Origin: Microplitis mediator
Taxonomy: Eukaryota; Arthropoda; Insecta; Hymenoptera; Braconidae
Assembly: GCF_029852145.1 (NCBI RefSeq)
Contig: NC_079970.1
Location: forward strand, 20,154,331 to 20,218,330
Reading direction: 5' to 3'
DNA: 64,000 nt
Part shown: piece after piece, positions 13,420-23,107 of the stretch
How positions within the stretch are numbered: the first letter of the stretch is position 1
Layout of the letters: every line of letters starts with the position of its first letter
Notes under the pieces: model-generated
What the model was told of the DNA's origin: nothing
What the model saw: only the letters and a program-made list of their open reading frames with translations
Databases searched by the model: none
Position numbers and translations under genes: made by a program

Positions 13420-13425
13420 TTTATT
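13420..13425 (-). terminator. Polyadenylation signal of the knottin gene
   Basis: On the - strand AATAAA lies about 66 bases beyond the TAG stop of the cysteine-knot peptide gene, giving a short 3' UTR. The placement fits that compact gene. Confidence 0.5.
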
Positions 13426-13490
13426 TACACTAAATAGAATGTTAACAAATTATTTTTTAACTTCTCATTGTTTTTCTCTACTTTCCGAAC

Positions 13491-14095
13491 CTACATCATC
13501 CGCCTTCTTATGCAGTGTCCTTGAAAAAAGTATCCGGCATCACATTCGAGGTCATCGCAGCAATTGTAACCTTGCTGGGGGTGGCACTGAAACAAAGAAT
13601 TCAAAAAAATTCATGGAACACAAAATTTACTCGATTTTTTCAATGAATTAATTTGTTTGTTTGCTTTTTTTCTCCATATAATTTTTTAACTACAATACAA
13701 AAAAACATTTATTTTACTTTTAAATTAAAAACTAGCAGGAAATTATTTGATTTTAAATTTACGGACTTGCGGTACGAGACCTTTCTAATAGGAAATTAAA
13801 TAAAATTTTTTTTGGATTAGACTTTTAATCCAGACACAAGATTTATTATTCATAAAATTACTACTTTTACTTAATTTATTACTGAATGATATCTTTGGAA
13901 AATTGCTGATTTTTTTTTTCTTCAAGTTTATTTATATTAAGATTTCGAATTACAATTAGAAGTTAAAATTTTTTTTTTTTTTTTCTTTACTGTACTGTGA
14001 TATTTCCTTACCCAATCGCCTTTACATCCTTCAACTGAACTGGCATAAAGGCCCATGAATATAAAAATAGATAACAACAAAATAATTTTCGACAT
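13491..14095 (-). CDS. Secreted inhibitor-cystine-knot (knottin) peptide
   Basis: Two coding exons, 14095-14012 and 13586-13491, join in phase 0 across a 425-base GT-AG intron (donor GG|GTAAGG, acceptor CTTTGTTTCAG|TGC). They encode 59 residues. Residues 1-23 (M-S-K-I-I-L-L-L...VEG) form a clear hydrophobic signal peptide. The mature part has exactly six cysteines, at 24, 29, 37, 38, 43 and 53, spaced C-x4-C-x7-CC-x4-C-x9-C, followed by a basic IRRRMM tail. This spacing matches the inhibitor-cystine-knot fold shared by arthropod venom peptides, ion-channel blockers and some antimicrobial peptides. I infer a secreted, disulfide-rich peptide of that type; its target cannot be told from sequence. 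A 5' UTR exon and TATA box lie upstream. The cysteine exon has no stops or breaks, so the gene looks intact. The + strand ORF over it is a shadow. Confidence 0.8.
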
Positions 14096-14301
14096 TTCCA
14101 ATTTTCCTCAACCTGTGCTGCAAACATATAATAATTAATAAATATAATAAAAACATCGAAACAATTTTGTAGACAATTAGATTATCACAAAAAAAAAATC
14201 ATTTTCCACTTTTCGTTCTTAAATTAAATAGTTCGAAACATATGTAATTTAAACGAAATCAGAATCACTAAATATTTTAATAAAATAATTTGATTACTTA
14301 C

Positions 14302-14345
14302 TTGAATATACGTAAAGTTTGCAGACAGCCTTCAAGCGTTGCAAA
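14302..14345 (-). other. 5' UTR exon of the knottin gene
   Basis: On the - strand a good donor (TTCAA|GTAAGTAA, intron beginning at 14301) pairs with the acceptor ATGTTTGCAG at 14118. This gives a 184-base intron just upstream of the ATG at 14095, whose exon begins at 14117. The exon is non-coding. Its start is placed from the TATA box and is approximate (14343-14351). Confidence 0.6.
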
Positions 14346-14366
14346 TCGAGTGAGTATTTCCTAGCA

Positions 14367-14374
14367 TATTTATA
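14367..14374 (-). promoter_or_regulatory. TATA box of the knottin gene
   Basis: TATAAATA reads on the - strand in the context TTACTATAAATATGC. A TCACTC initiator-like sequence follows about 23 bases later and the 5' splice donor about 66 bases later. Only about 170 bases separate it from the transposon copy starting near 14548, so the proximal promoter is short. An AATTGATAAGA GATA-type motif lies at 14502-14512. Confidence 0.6.
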
Positions 14375-14547
14375 GTAAATTAATGAGTGACCTGTTGACT
14401 TTTCATCGACGCGTAAATATTTTTTTTTAAGTCTTCTATCCGAAGTGAATTGAGGCTTTGAAAATTTTCTTGCGCAATGTTGATCTCTAGACACTCGAAC
14501 TCTTTAATTGATAAGAACTAACTTATAGATAATGGAATAAAATGAGA

Positions 14548-15350
14548 AAAAAAAAAATCGGTCTGTCAGTTGACCCTGCGGGCCAGCCCCAAAACTTCCC
14601 GCTGTTTTCGAGCTCAAGAACCTTGAAAACATTATTGTGAATACATTTTCGAGCTCTTCGCGCTCAAAAATACGTTTATATACTGTTGTTTTCGAAAAAA
14701 AACGTTTTTCACCATTTTTTCTCCAACGATATCTCTCAAACGAATAAACCGATTGAGACGGTTGAGGTGGCAATCGACGCGTTTTATCAAGTTCTAAAGC
14801 TGATCAAATTTTGAATTCGATTTATCAAGTCGTTTTTGAGATATTTCAGAAAAAATAAAAAAAATTTTTTTTTTTAATTCTTTCGACAACAGTTTCTCTT
14901 GAACGAATGATCCGATTTTGATGGTTGAGGTGGTATTCGACGCGGCTTATAAAACTCTAGAGCCCAGTCCATTTTGGAATCAATCCATCAAGCACATTAA
15001 AAGTTATCCAAAAAAACATTTTTGAAAAAATTTTATTTTTGGAATATCTCTGAACGAGCCCTACCGATCAAGCTCAATTTTCTTACAGCTTCAAGATATT
15101 GACAAGCTGCGTCGAATGACACCTTAAAGTTCAAAATCGGTTCATCCATTCAAAAGATACAGGTATTTACATACGTGCGTACATACATACATACATACAT
15201 ACACTCGGACATCAATTTGAAATTAGTCAGAATAGCTTCCTAGGACCTCAAAACCTCGACATCTGATGAAAATTCGATTTTCGTAAATCGGACCAAAACC
15301 AATAACTTCCCGAATTTTTGAAAATTTACAATTTTCTTAGCGGGAAGTTA
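14548..15350 (+). mobile_element. Repeat element, AACTTCCCGCT family (copy 1)
   Basis: It begins with a phrase containing GTTGACCCTGCGGGCCAGCC, then AACTTCCCGCTG, and ends TTAGCGGGAAGTT, so the termini are inverted AACTTCCCGCT/AGCGGGAAGTT. The interior repeats the themes ACCGATT..GA.GGTTGAGGTGGC and CGACGCG. An (ACAT)n run lies at 15178-15202. Other full or partial copies are 15866-16480, 19950-21892, 22960-23107, 47985-49690 and 56755-56910. No transposase frame is visible, so this is a non-autonomous family. Confidence 0.7.
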
Positions 15351-15409
15351 AAAATTCATTTTGCTGTCATGAATATTTGTAATTGTTTATTTTCATTCGA
15401 ATAATAATT

Positions 15410-15724
15410 ACACTGAGAAAAAAAAGTACTATTGTCCAAACAAGAATTTCTTGGTTCAAGAAACCAGTTACAAATATTTATTTTATTATTATTGGTAATT
15501 AATTTCCTCGAGAAAAGAGCATCAAAATTATTTTGATATTATATGCATTTGTTGTTATATTGTGGGTAAACAAAAAAATAGCTTTGCTTGAATTAAATAA
15601 AAACTATTTCCATCAATTCTACGAATTCTTGAGACAAAATTATATATTCTCGAAAATTATCAAGAATATATGTTCTTTTATTAAGTAAATTTTCTTAAGA
15701 AAACTATTTTTTTTTCTCAGTGTA
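15410..15724. mobile_element. MITE-like element with TACACTGAGAAAAAA ends
   Basis: The left end TACACTGAGAAAAAAAAGTA and right end TTTTTTTTCTCAGTGTA are complementary and TA-flanked. The interior contains AAGAATTTCTTGG-like phrases shared with the 7205-7664 group. It is non-coding. Confidence 0.6.
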
Positions 15725-15922
15725 CTTTGTTGTTGCAAATGCACGGCCAAATAGTAAACATGTTTGTATTAACCAGCAATGAACTGGTACGATAAGAAGC
15801 ATCCTATAGATAACGTATATTATCAAAATTTATGACCTATAACAAGTTCAAGTTTAACTGAGAAGAAAAATCTGAAAAACGGTTGACCCTGTGGGGCAAT
15901 GCAAAAACTTCTCGCTCTTTTC

Positions 15923-16132
15923 TACACTGATAGAAGGATTTTTTAGTATTTAAGAAATTATTTTTTAATAGTTAAGAAATGATACCTTAAGAAATGATTT
16001 CTTAACTATTAAGATATTATTTCTTAAATAGTAAGAAATATTTGTTAAATACAAAAAAATGATGTTTAAAAAATAATTTCTTAAATACTAAGGAATCTTT
16101 TTTAAATGTTAAGAAATCCTTCTATCAGTGTA
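15923..16132. mobile_element. Palindromic MITE, CACTGATAGAAGG family (copy 1)
   Basis: TA|CACTGATAGAAGGATTT at the left and AAATCCTTCTATCAGTG|TA at the right make a near-perfect 210-bp hairpin with a TA on each side. It is inserted inside the AACTTCCCGCT-family fragment. Relatives lie at 17181-17340 and 17375-18400, with a half copy near 34540-34590. Confidence 0.8.
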
Positions 16133-16168
16133 GCTCAGAACATGGACATCCATCCGGAAATAGTTTCC

Positions 16169-16450
16169 TACACGGAAAGAAAATTATGGGAACTTTTGCT
16201 ATGCATTATGGGAATAGTTTCCATAATAGTACAGGAATTGTACCCATAATATATGGGAATAGTTCCCATACTATGAGATGTATTCCCATAGTATGAGAAC
16301 TATTCCCATAATGGTATAGGAACTTCTAATAGCATTATGGGAACCATTCCTATGATATTATGGGAATAGTTCCCATACTATTATAGAAACCATTCCTATA
16401 ATATGGGAATTGTTCCTATAATTTATGGGAATGATTCCTATAAAATATAG
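16169..16450. mobile_element. TATGGGAA-rich quasi-palindromic element
   Basis: It starts TACACGGAAAGAAAATTATG and continues as repeated direct and inverted copies of TATGGGAATAGTTCCCATA. The expected mirrored CCGTGTA end is missing, so the right side is truncated or diverged. It is non-coding and could fold into many small hairpins. Confidence 0.55.
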
Positions 16451-17180
16451 GGTTCATTCTTCGAGCTTGAAAATACTCTTGCATACGATTGTTTTTAATG
16501 AGCTTTTTAAGTTATAACAAGTTACGTTTTAAATAACTGTAGTTAATCATTTTTTACAATAATCGGTGAGTTTAATTAAAATGCCAATCATTCGCATTCA
16601 TATTTTAGCGCTTAAAAAAGTACCAGTGAGCCATCTAGATTATATCGTTGAAATTTCTCGATAAATATCAATACTTAAATTTTTACTAGAAAAAAATTAT
16701 GTATAAATTACCAATTTTTTTTTTTTCATTATCAATAACGGAAATAGACAAATATTCTACTCTATTGTTTGTATTAAATTAACATAACTTTAAATGCTAA
16801 AAAAAATTATTTCCGAGTACGATAATTTTTTAACAAAAACGATTATTTTGCGGCCCGAAGCTGATAATGCTTTCCACCAGAAATGCCAACACTGATAATT
16901 AGTGTATAAGTATTGGAGAGTTTTAAATAGAGAACTTATACGTTTAACTTATACTAAACAACGAAATTTACAGTAAAACCGCAAATAACAATTTTTTAGG
17001 AAATCTGATTCTATACAAAAAAGATCGTCTTAAATAACTCAAGTTTATTGTTGGTGTACCATAGGGATTTTATTAATTGCATAGATTAACCATTTTTCAA
17101 AAAATTTTCCGATGCTAATTTAAAATTCATGATATAAAAAAAAATTAATTAATATTATATTATAAAAATAAAATATAAGT

Positions 17181-17340
17181 TCACTGATAGAAGGATTTCT
17201 TAGCATTTAAAAAGATTTCTTAGTATTCAAGAAATCCTTTTTTTTTTTTGTATTTAACAAATATTTCTTACTATTTAAGAAATAATTTCTTAAATAGTAA
17301 GAAAGCTTTTTTAATGCTAAGAAATTCATCTATCAGTGTA
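17181..17340. mobile_element. Palindromic MITE, CACTGATAGAAGG family (copy 2)
   Basis: It runs from TCACTGATAGAAGGATTTC to CATCTATCAGTGTA, a short version of copy 1 with the same AAGAAATAATTTCTTA-type centre. It is non-coding. Confidence 0.75.
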
Positions 17341-17374
17341 AGGTAAGAGATGTATTTTTATATATACATTTACC

Positions 17375-18400
17375 ACACTGATAGAAGTATTTATTTGATA
17401 TTAATAAATGTATTTATTTGAAACAGTTTTTCAGCATTATTTGGCCGAAATAACTATTTGTTTGCCTCACATATAGATTTATAAATAGTTAATAAATCTC
17501 ATATTTGAGTGAACATCGCTGCCATATTCGGCTACCGTGCCACTTTATGTTTAAAACCTCGAATGGAATGAGTGTGATCGTTAGTAGAGATTTATCACAA
17601 TATTTACTTTTTTATATATTTTGTATAGGGGAAGGGGGGGGGGCAAAAGGGGGTAGGGTAGGCAAAACGGGGTACCCCCAAAATTTTATAAAAAAAAATT
17701 TTATATTTTAAATGGTTTTTAAATATTCCAAAATCACTTCTGTAAATATAATGAAGCGTTACTTTGAATTTTTTTTGGTAAACTTTTTCAAAAATCAATT
17801 GTCAGTTGAAAAATATTAATGACGTTTGTTTTATGATAAAAACTATTAAAAATTTTTTTTCTTCTTTTGTATCCAATAAACATGTAAAATATAATTTTTC
17901 TTCATGTAAATTACTTACAAAAAAATTCAACTTAATCAAATTCGTTTAAAATCCAGAAATTTTTTTTTTTTACCTTTTTTAGGGGGTACCCCACTTTGCC
18001 CGCAGAAATGAAAAATTTATTTTTTCAACGGTAACTGAAAATTTCTTCTATTTACTTTGAATATCATTAAAAAAAAAAAGATTTAGCGTATTTGAGTCCT
18101 CGAAAACTTGATATTTTCTTAAGTACCCCCTTTTGCCCCTCCCTCCCCTGATAATTTTTATCCTCAATTCAAATTATTATGTGTGTTATTTTCTTTTAAA
18201 AAATAAAATTAAACAGTCCTATAAATTATTTGTTATAATCTTGCTAAATTAACTTCATGTGTCATTTCTTTCTATTCAAATAAGCCATTTGTTAACTATT
18301 AAGAAATATTTATTTGGCTCAAATAAATTTCATTTAATAAATCATTTGTTAACTATTAATAAATCTTATTTGGCGCAGATTAATACTTTCATCAGTACAG
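17375..18400. mobile_element. Longer CACTGATAGAAG-family element with an insertion
   Basis: The left end ACACTGATAGAAGTATTTATT and right end AATACTTTCATCAGTACAG are partly complementary. Subterminal parts share AATAAATCTTATTTGGC-type motifs. The middle holds the separate G-rich/C-rich-ended element at 17627-18149, which inserted later. Confidence 0.5.
17627..18149. mobile_element. GGGGTACCCC-type element (copy 1)
   Basis: It begins TAGGGGAAGGGGGGGGGGCA with GGCAAAACGGGGTACCCC inside, and ends CCTTTTGCCCCTCCCTCCCC. The long AT-rich middle (TTGAATTTTTTTTGGTAAAC, TTCAAAAATCAA.TGTCAGTTG) recurs at 52851-53727 and in part at 30530-30690. It is non-coding. Confidence 0.6.
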
Positions 18401-19122
18401 ATTTGACTTAATATAAATATACAAATACATGGAGTGATCCAGTACTAGTTCCCTGATCGGGTACTAGGACTTTTACCTTAATGATTGAAATTAAAATGAA
18501 CGATTGAACTGTGTAATTTTGGATTTTTCAACATTTTTTTATTATTTCGTCTTTAGCCGTCTCAGCCTAGCGCTGAATCCTGGATTCGAACCGTAGACTT
18601 CCCTCTTACAGCTGAAGTCTTCCAATATGATTTAGTCTTCATGACTACGGTGTATGTTGTGAAGTGATTGGTATCTTAAATTAATATCACTTATACACTA
18701 CAATGATAACACAGTTATATTCGAAATAATAACATCACAATTAACAGCAGTAAAAGAAAGCAAGAGCAGTATATAGTTTATTGAGATACAATGTTTGCTG
18801 TTAAACTGTCAAAATAAGACTGACTGACTTTAATCGCGCATCTATAAAACAAGAGAAGAAGGCATTTGTTTTCTAGCTATTCAAATATTTAAAAGATCAA
18901 TTTCACATTCGTTACAGTTGTATAAATTTTTATTCAACTACCAAGAAAATTTTGTAAAAAGTATCTATAAATTATTATAAAAAATATGTTATTCTAAATA
19001 TTTAAAACATAACTACCCAGCCAGCTTATGGAATAAATTGCTAGCCAGTTTTTTTTAATTGTTTCGATAAGATATGAAGGTTCTTGCAAATAATGAAAAT
19101 AATTACAATAATTATGTATGCA
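18401..19122. other. Non-coding stretch with half of a repeat
   Basis: The segment at about 18405-18480 (ATGGAGTGATCC.GTACTAG, CTGATCGGGTACTAGGAC) is one arm of the palindromic family seen whole at 60995-61305. A B-box-like GGTTCGAATCC at about 18589 (- strand) is discussed under rejected items. No gene is supported. Confidence 0.45.
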
Positions 19123-19129
19123 TATAAAG
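19123..19129 (+). promoter_or_regulatory. Possible TATA box of the second peptide locus
   Basis: TATAAAG lies about 30 bases upstream of the inferred 5' UTR exon (about 19153-19198, donor ACTG|GTAAAT). A second candidate TATAAGT lies at 19132. The layout of TATA, short UTR exon, intron, then signal-peptide exon copies that of the knottin gene. Confidence 0.4.
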
Positions 19130-19152
19130 TATATAAGTATGAGCATACATTT

Positions 19153-19198
19153 GTTTCTTTACACAGAACTCTAGACGTTATTTAAATATTATTTACTG
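19153..19198 (+). other. Inferred 5' UTR exon of the second peptide locus
   Basis: A short non-coding stretch ends ATTTACTG|GTAAAT. It would be spliced to the acceptor GTTTATTGCAG at 19494-19504, giving an intron of about 306 bases. A diverged copy of this exon and its promoter lies at 22075-22170. Confidence 0.35.
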
Positions 19199-19521
19199 GT
19201 AAATAATTTCAATATCTAAAAATTTTGTATGTAAGTTATAGCAATTGTTTTTTTCATTTTTATAAATATATAAAATCTAATCAGGTAAAATAATATAAAG
19301 CTCTGTTGAAGTTAAAGAAAATTTACAATAGAAAAAAAAATAATATTTTACACCGATTTTCGATATAAATTTATTGTCAAATCATAAATTAATTTTCTCG
19401 TATTTAAATTAATTTTTTTTTTATAACTTCAACTACAGCTTTAATTTTTTACGTAAGTAATAGAAAAAAATTATATACAAAATTTAATTATTCGTTTATT
19501 GCAGTTCGATTTGAATATAAA

Positions 19522-19638
19522 ATGTCTAATAGAAAAATCATTCTATCACTTTTAATGTTAATTGGACTGCTGGCTTTTGCAATTGACATCGTATACGGTC
19601 AAACAAACTACTTTTTTAAGAGCTTAAAATTAAAATGA
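19522..19638 (+). CDS. Small secreted-peptide remnant, paralog-like
   Basis: An ATG 17 bases after a good acceptor (TTTATTGCAG) opens a frame of 38 residues. Residues 1-26 (M-S-N-R-K-I-I-L-S-L-L...) are a strong signal peptide, starting much like the knottin's M-S-K-I-I-L. The frame then runs QTNYFFKSLKLK to a TGA without any cysteine. A weak donor (TACG|GTCAAA) at the end of the signal peptide could splice to an acceptor near 19694, giving a 57-residue product with one cysteine, but that downstream part merges with transposon sequence. I read this as a duplicated knottin-type gene that has lost its cysteine exon. A different short secreted peptide is possible. Confidence 0.4.
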   Translation: MSNRKIILSLLMLIGLLAFAIDIVYGQTNYFFKSLKLK

Positions 19639-20696
19639 AAATAATTAGAAAACAATGCGAAATTTGAAAAAACTATACTGATAATAATTTGTAGGAAATG
19701 AAATTGTCTACAAAAAAAACACTATGATATTTTGTGATAAGTCTGATAGTTTTGCCGGAAAAGTGGAAAGATATCGAAATTTACTATAACTTGACTTCGA
19801 GCTCCAATAACTTCAGAACAGATGGATTGATCGAAAAATGAAAAGAGACCTTTTTTGTAGAGCGTTCAATTTTCTACAAAAACATGTATTAGTTAATTCA
19901 ATCTATTAATTTGTTCACGAGTTAAAAATACTCAAAGCTAAAAAAAAAATCTGGGCGTCGGTTGACCCTGCGGGCCAGCCCCAAAACTTCCCGCTGTTTT
20001 CGAGCTCAAGGAGCTTGAAAACGTCACTGTAAATATATTTTCGAGCTCTTCGAGCTCGAAAATGCTATTACATGCAATCATTTTTTTATTAGCTTTTCAA
20101 GATCTAACAAGTAACGTTAAAAGCTAGAGTTTAAAAGTTAAGAATCGAAAATCGTTAATGAAGAAGCGGCTTATAAATTTTTATTTTCGATTATGTTTCC
20201 TGAAGTACATGTATTGAGGCAGAAATCAATGTCAGTGATCAAAATCAAGATTTGAATGAGTTCTGACTTAGGTCAGAGCAATAATATATGGAATATCCGA
20301 GAAAAACATTAAAGACTGTATTTTTCAATTTTTTGCTGACAATATGTTTTAAACTAAGGAACAAGTTATATGACATTATCTGATGATCGGAAGAGACTAT
20401 GAAGAGAAAGAGTTAGTATGATTTCAGACACATTTTAGCACATTATATTTTGATTTATCTGGAAAAAATAACATAAAATGTTATTTTCTTAACTTTTCAG
20501 CGCCGATATCTTTTGAACTAATCAACCGATTTTGACGTTTGAGGTGGCAATCGGCGCGTTTTTTTGAATTCTAGAGCTGATTAAATTTTAATATTGATCG
20601 GATGAGTCACTTCAAAGATAATAGAAAAAAACCGTTTTCTGTCATTTCTTTCGCCATCGATATCTCTCGAACAAATTAACCGATTGAGATGGTTAA

Positions 20697-21420
20697 GGTA
20701 GTTTGGCACTCGCATTCCCAAGTCAAAAAAATTCCTTTTTTTTTTTTTTTTTTTACAAGTAATGAAGAAACTGTTTTTATTAATTATCATTATAATTAAT
20801 ATTAGTATTAATTACGATAAAATCTGTATGTATTAAGTTCAATAATTATAATTATAAAATTTATATAAACTATATTGACTAGTACTAGAATAGTTCGAGG
20901 TTATACCAACTGTTATAAATTTTTTACAGTTGGTACCATAATCTCTTCAACATGTTATGTTGATTTACTTTTTAAATAGGTAAATATAACCTTTTTAATT
21001 TAGCGCGCGCAATGAAGCCGCCATTTTTTCCCTAGTAAACATGGGAGAAAGTAAGTGTCCGTCTAAAAACAAAGACAGATAGCTAATCACAATATTAAAA
21101 AATTTATTTAAAAAAAACCGTGTGGTAAATCATTCTGAAACTTTTTTATTATACACTTCAGATATCAAATTATCTAATAAAAAGTTTTTTTTCGTAGGTC
21201 AAGTTTATCAATTTTTTACAAATCATTGATTTCCGGTAAAATTGAATAAGGACAACCATAAGAGCCCGTGTATAATTACATGATTTTAATTAATTATATC
21301 TCTTAAACGACGTGGTAAAAAAATCTGATTTTTTTTTCTTAAGTGCATTGAAGTATAATTTTTCAAATAAAAATAAAAAAAGTGGGGGTCAAGTTTAAGA
21401 GTTGTGGGTGCCAAACTACC
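20697..21420. mobile_element. piggyBac-like non-autonomous element (TTAA target)
   Basis: TTAA|GGTAGTTTGGCAC at 20693 and GTGCCAAACTACC|TTAA at 21421-21424 form perfect 13-bp terminal inverted repeats, flanked by an exact TTAA duplication. Removing the 724 bp and one TTAA rejoins the host repeat as GATGGTTAAGGTGGCATTCG, matching the family consensus GGTTGAGGTGGCA. TTAA target sites are diagnostic of the piggyBac superfamily. The interior has no transposase frame. Confidence 0.85.
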
Positions 21421-21672
21421 TTAAGGTGGCATTCGACGCGGCTTATAAAGTTCTAGAGCTGATTAGATTTTGAAATCGATCGTTCAAGTCGTTTCTGAGA
21501 AATCACTAAAAAACTAAAAAAAAAATTTTTTTTTTTTTCGTAATTCACCAATATTTTTGAGTCTGCTTGATCAAATGATCTGAAATTTTCAGGAAAGTTG
21601 AGGGCCAACAAGCTCCTTCGATTGCCACCTCAAACATCCAAATCGATTCATTAGTTAAAAAGTTACAAAGAG

Positions 21673-21675
<3 letters not shown>

Positions 21676-21737
<62 letters not shown>
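21676..21737. repeat. (CA)n microsatellite
   Basis: A nearly uninterrupted CA repeat of about 60 bases contains two ACAT interruptions. It lies inside the AACTTCCCGCT-family element at the same internal position as the (ACAT)n run of copy 1. Confidence 0.9.
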
Positions 21738-21740
<3 letters not shown>

Positions 21741-22074
21741 TACACTCGGACATCATTCTGAAAATAGTCAGAATAGCTTCCTAGGACCTCAAAACGTCGA
21801 CATCTGATGAAAACTCGACTTTCGAAAATCGGGGTGAAAACAATAACTTCCCAATTTTCGAAAATCGTCGATTTTCTTAGCGGGAAGTTAAAAAATTTCC
21901 CGTGTTATTTAAATGGGAAATCGAATTTTTTGATGAGCTAAGCCGCTATTTGACTTAAACCCTTTAACCCAGCGGCATAATTTTTTATTTTCTATATACT
22001 ACCAGATTTTCTGGTATAACAGTAAAAAAAAAATATAGCTTTGAAATGACACACCCTAATATATATATATATTA

Positions 22075-22170
22075 ATTTAAACAAGTATATGTTTTATTCT
22101 TTAAATAAAACTTTTGACGTTATTTAAATATTAGCAAATATAATTTGAATATTTAAAAATTCTATACGTA
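22075..22170 (+). pseudogene. Decayed copy of a peptide-gene promoter/5' UTR
   Basis: GACGTTATTTAAATATTA and AATATTTAAAAATTCTATACG match the 19173-19240 stretch around the second peptide locus (GACGTTATTTAAATATTATT, AATATCTAAAAATTTTGTATG) at roughly three quarters of positions, about 2.9 kb away and in the same orientation. The splice donor is lost (GCAAATAT instead of GGTAAATA). No signal-peptide ATG follows, because a transposon begins at 22221. Confidence 0.5.
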
Positions 22171-22220
22171 TCTCGTACGAAAAAAATATCCATGTCTCAT
22201 ATATGCGATTTGCCCGGATA

Positions 22221-22860
22221 TATAGGGGAAACCGGGATGCTTTGGCCCCCTGGGGTACGAAGGCCCCCCTCAAAAATTACGTAAAAAAATTTTTTTCGAT
22301 TTCCGTCAAGTTATGACCTCTATAATGGTTTTATTATACTTTAGGTCAATATGTGATATGTGGGGCAAAATTAACCACTCGAAAAAAAAAAAATTGTGAA
22401 GAAAAAATTATTTTTTTTTATTTTCCGTCAAGTTAATTTTTTCGTCACAATTTTTTTTTTTGAGTGGTCCATTTTGCCCTACATAAAACATATTGACCTA
22501 AAATATAATAAAAACATTATAAAGGTCATAACTTGACGGAAAATAAAAAAAAAAAATCATTTTTTCATTACGATTCTTTTTTTCAAGTGGTCCATTTTAC
22601 CCCATATATCACATATTCACCTAAAATATGATTAAAACATTGTAGTGGTCATAACTTGACGGGAAATAAAAAAAAAATTTTTTTTATAATTTTTTGGAGG
22701 GAGCCTTCATGCCCCAGAAAAAAAAAATTTTTTTCCGATTTTTTACAAAACTTCGACTGATTCTTCCGAAATAGACGGAATTTAAACGAATCTGATGGTC
22801 AAAAGCCACGATAAGAAGAAACCGGCTTAAGGGGGTATTCGTACTCCGGTCTCCCCTATA
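22221..22860. mobile_element. TAGGGGA-ended element with internal alternating repeats
   Basis: TATAGGGGAAACCGG at the left and CCGGTCTCCCCTATA at the right are inverted termini. The interior alternates direct and inverted copies of a unit containing CCGTCAAGTTATGACC and TAGGTCAATATGTGATATG. It is non-coding. The flanks TCGTACGAAAAAAATATCC and TATATTTTTTTCGTATGGG are themselves inverted, suggesting insertion into another palindromic element. Confidence 0.65.
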
Positions 22861-22959
22861 TATTTTTTTCGTATGGGTATATGCACTGTTAAATATATTT
22901 TTTTAATTTTTTTTTTTTCGTATAACTTGTAAACTACTCGACTGATCGACTTCAAAATC

Positions 22960-23107
22960 CGCCCATCCGGAAACAGTTGGAATAACTAATAGCTTTCTTG
23001 GACCTCAAAACTTCGAGATCTGATAAAAACTCGATTTTCGAAAATCGGACCGAAGTCAATAACTTCCCTTTTTTTATATTTCGAATTTCCATAGCGGGAA
23101 GTTAAAA
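22960..23107 (+). mobile_element. AACTTCCCGCT-family 3' fragment
   Basis: GACCTCAAAACTTCGAGATC through ATAGCGGGAAGTT corresponds to the last 150 bases of the copies ending at 15350 and 21892. The 5' part is missing. Confidence 0.7.

Larger units (their letters stand above)
15866..16490 (+). mobile_element. AACTTCCCGCT-family fragment broken by two insertions
   Basis: The start CGGTTGACCCTGTGGGGCA..AACTTCTCGCT is a diverged copy of the 14548 element. Its continuity is broken by the palindrome at 15923-16132 and the TATGGGAA-rich element at about 16169-16450. It resumes in phrases such as TTCGAGCTTGAAAAT. It is listed to show the nesting. Confidence 0.55.
19950..21892 (+). mobile_element. AACTTCCCGCT-family element (copy 2), with insertion
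   Basis: The start GTTGACCCTGCGGGCCAGCC, AACTTCCCGCTG and end TTAGCGGGAAGTT match copy 1 at 14548-15350. It is longer because it holds about 400 bases of extra internal sequence (20100-20480), a 724-bp TTAA-flanked insertion (20697-21420) and a CA microsatellite (21676-21737). It begins about 250 bases after the peptide remnant at 19522-19638. Confidence 0.7.

Noticed and set aside
13253..13651. 132-residue + strand ORF
   Set aside because: It lies antisense to the knottin cysteine exon and its AT-rich 3' UTR, without splice or start context.
18540..18620. tRNA-like B box GGTTCGAATCC (- strand), and a weaker one near 30500
   Set aside because: Flanking sequence does not form the T, anticodon and acceptor stems, and no A box is placed correctly. 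At most these are tRNA-derived SINE remnants.
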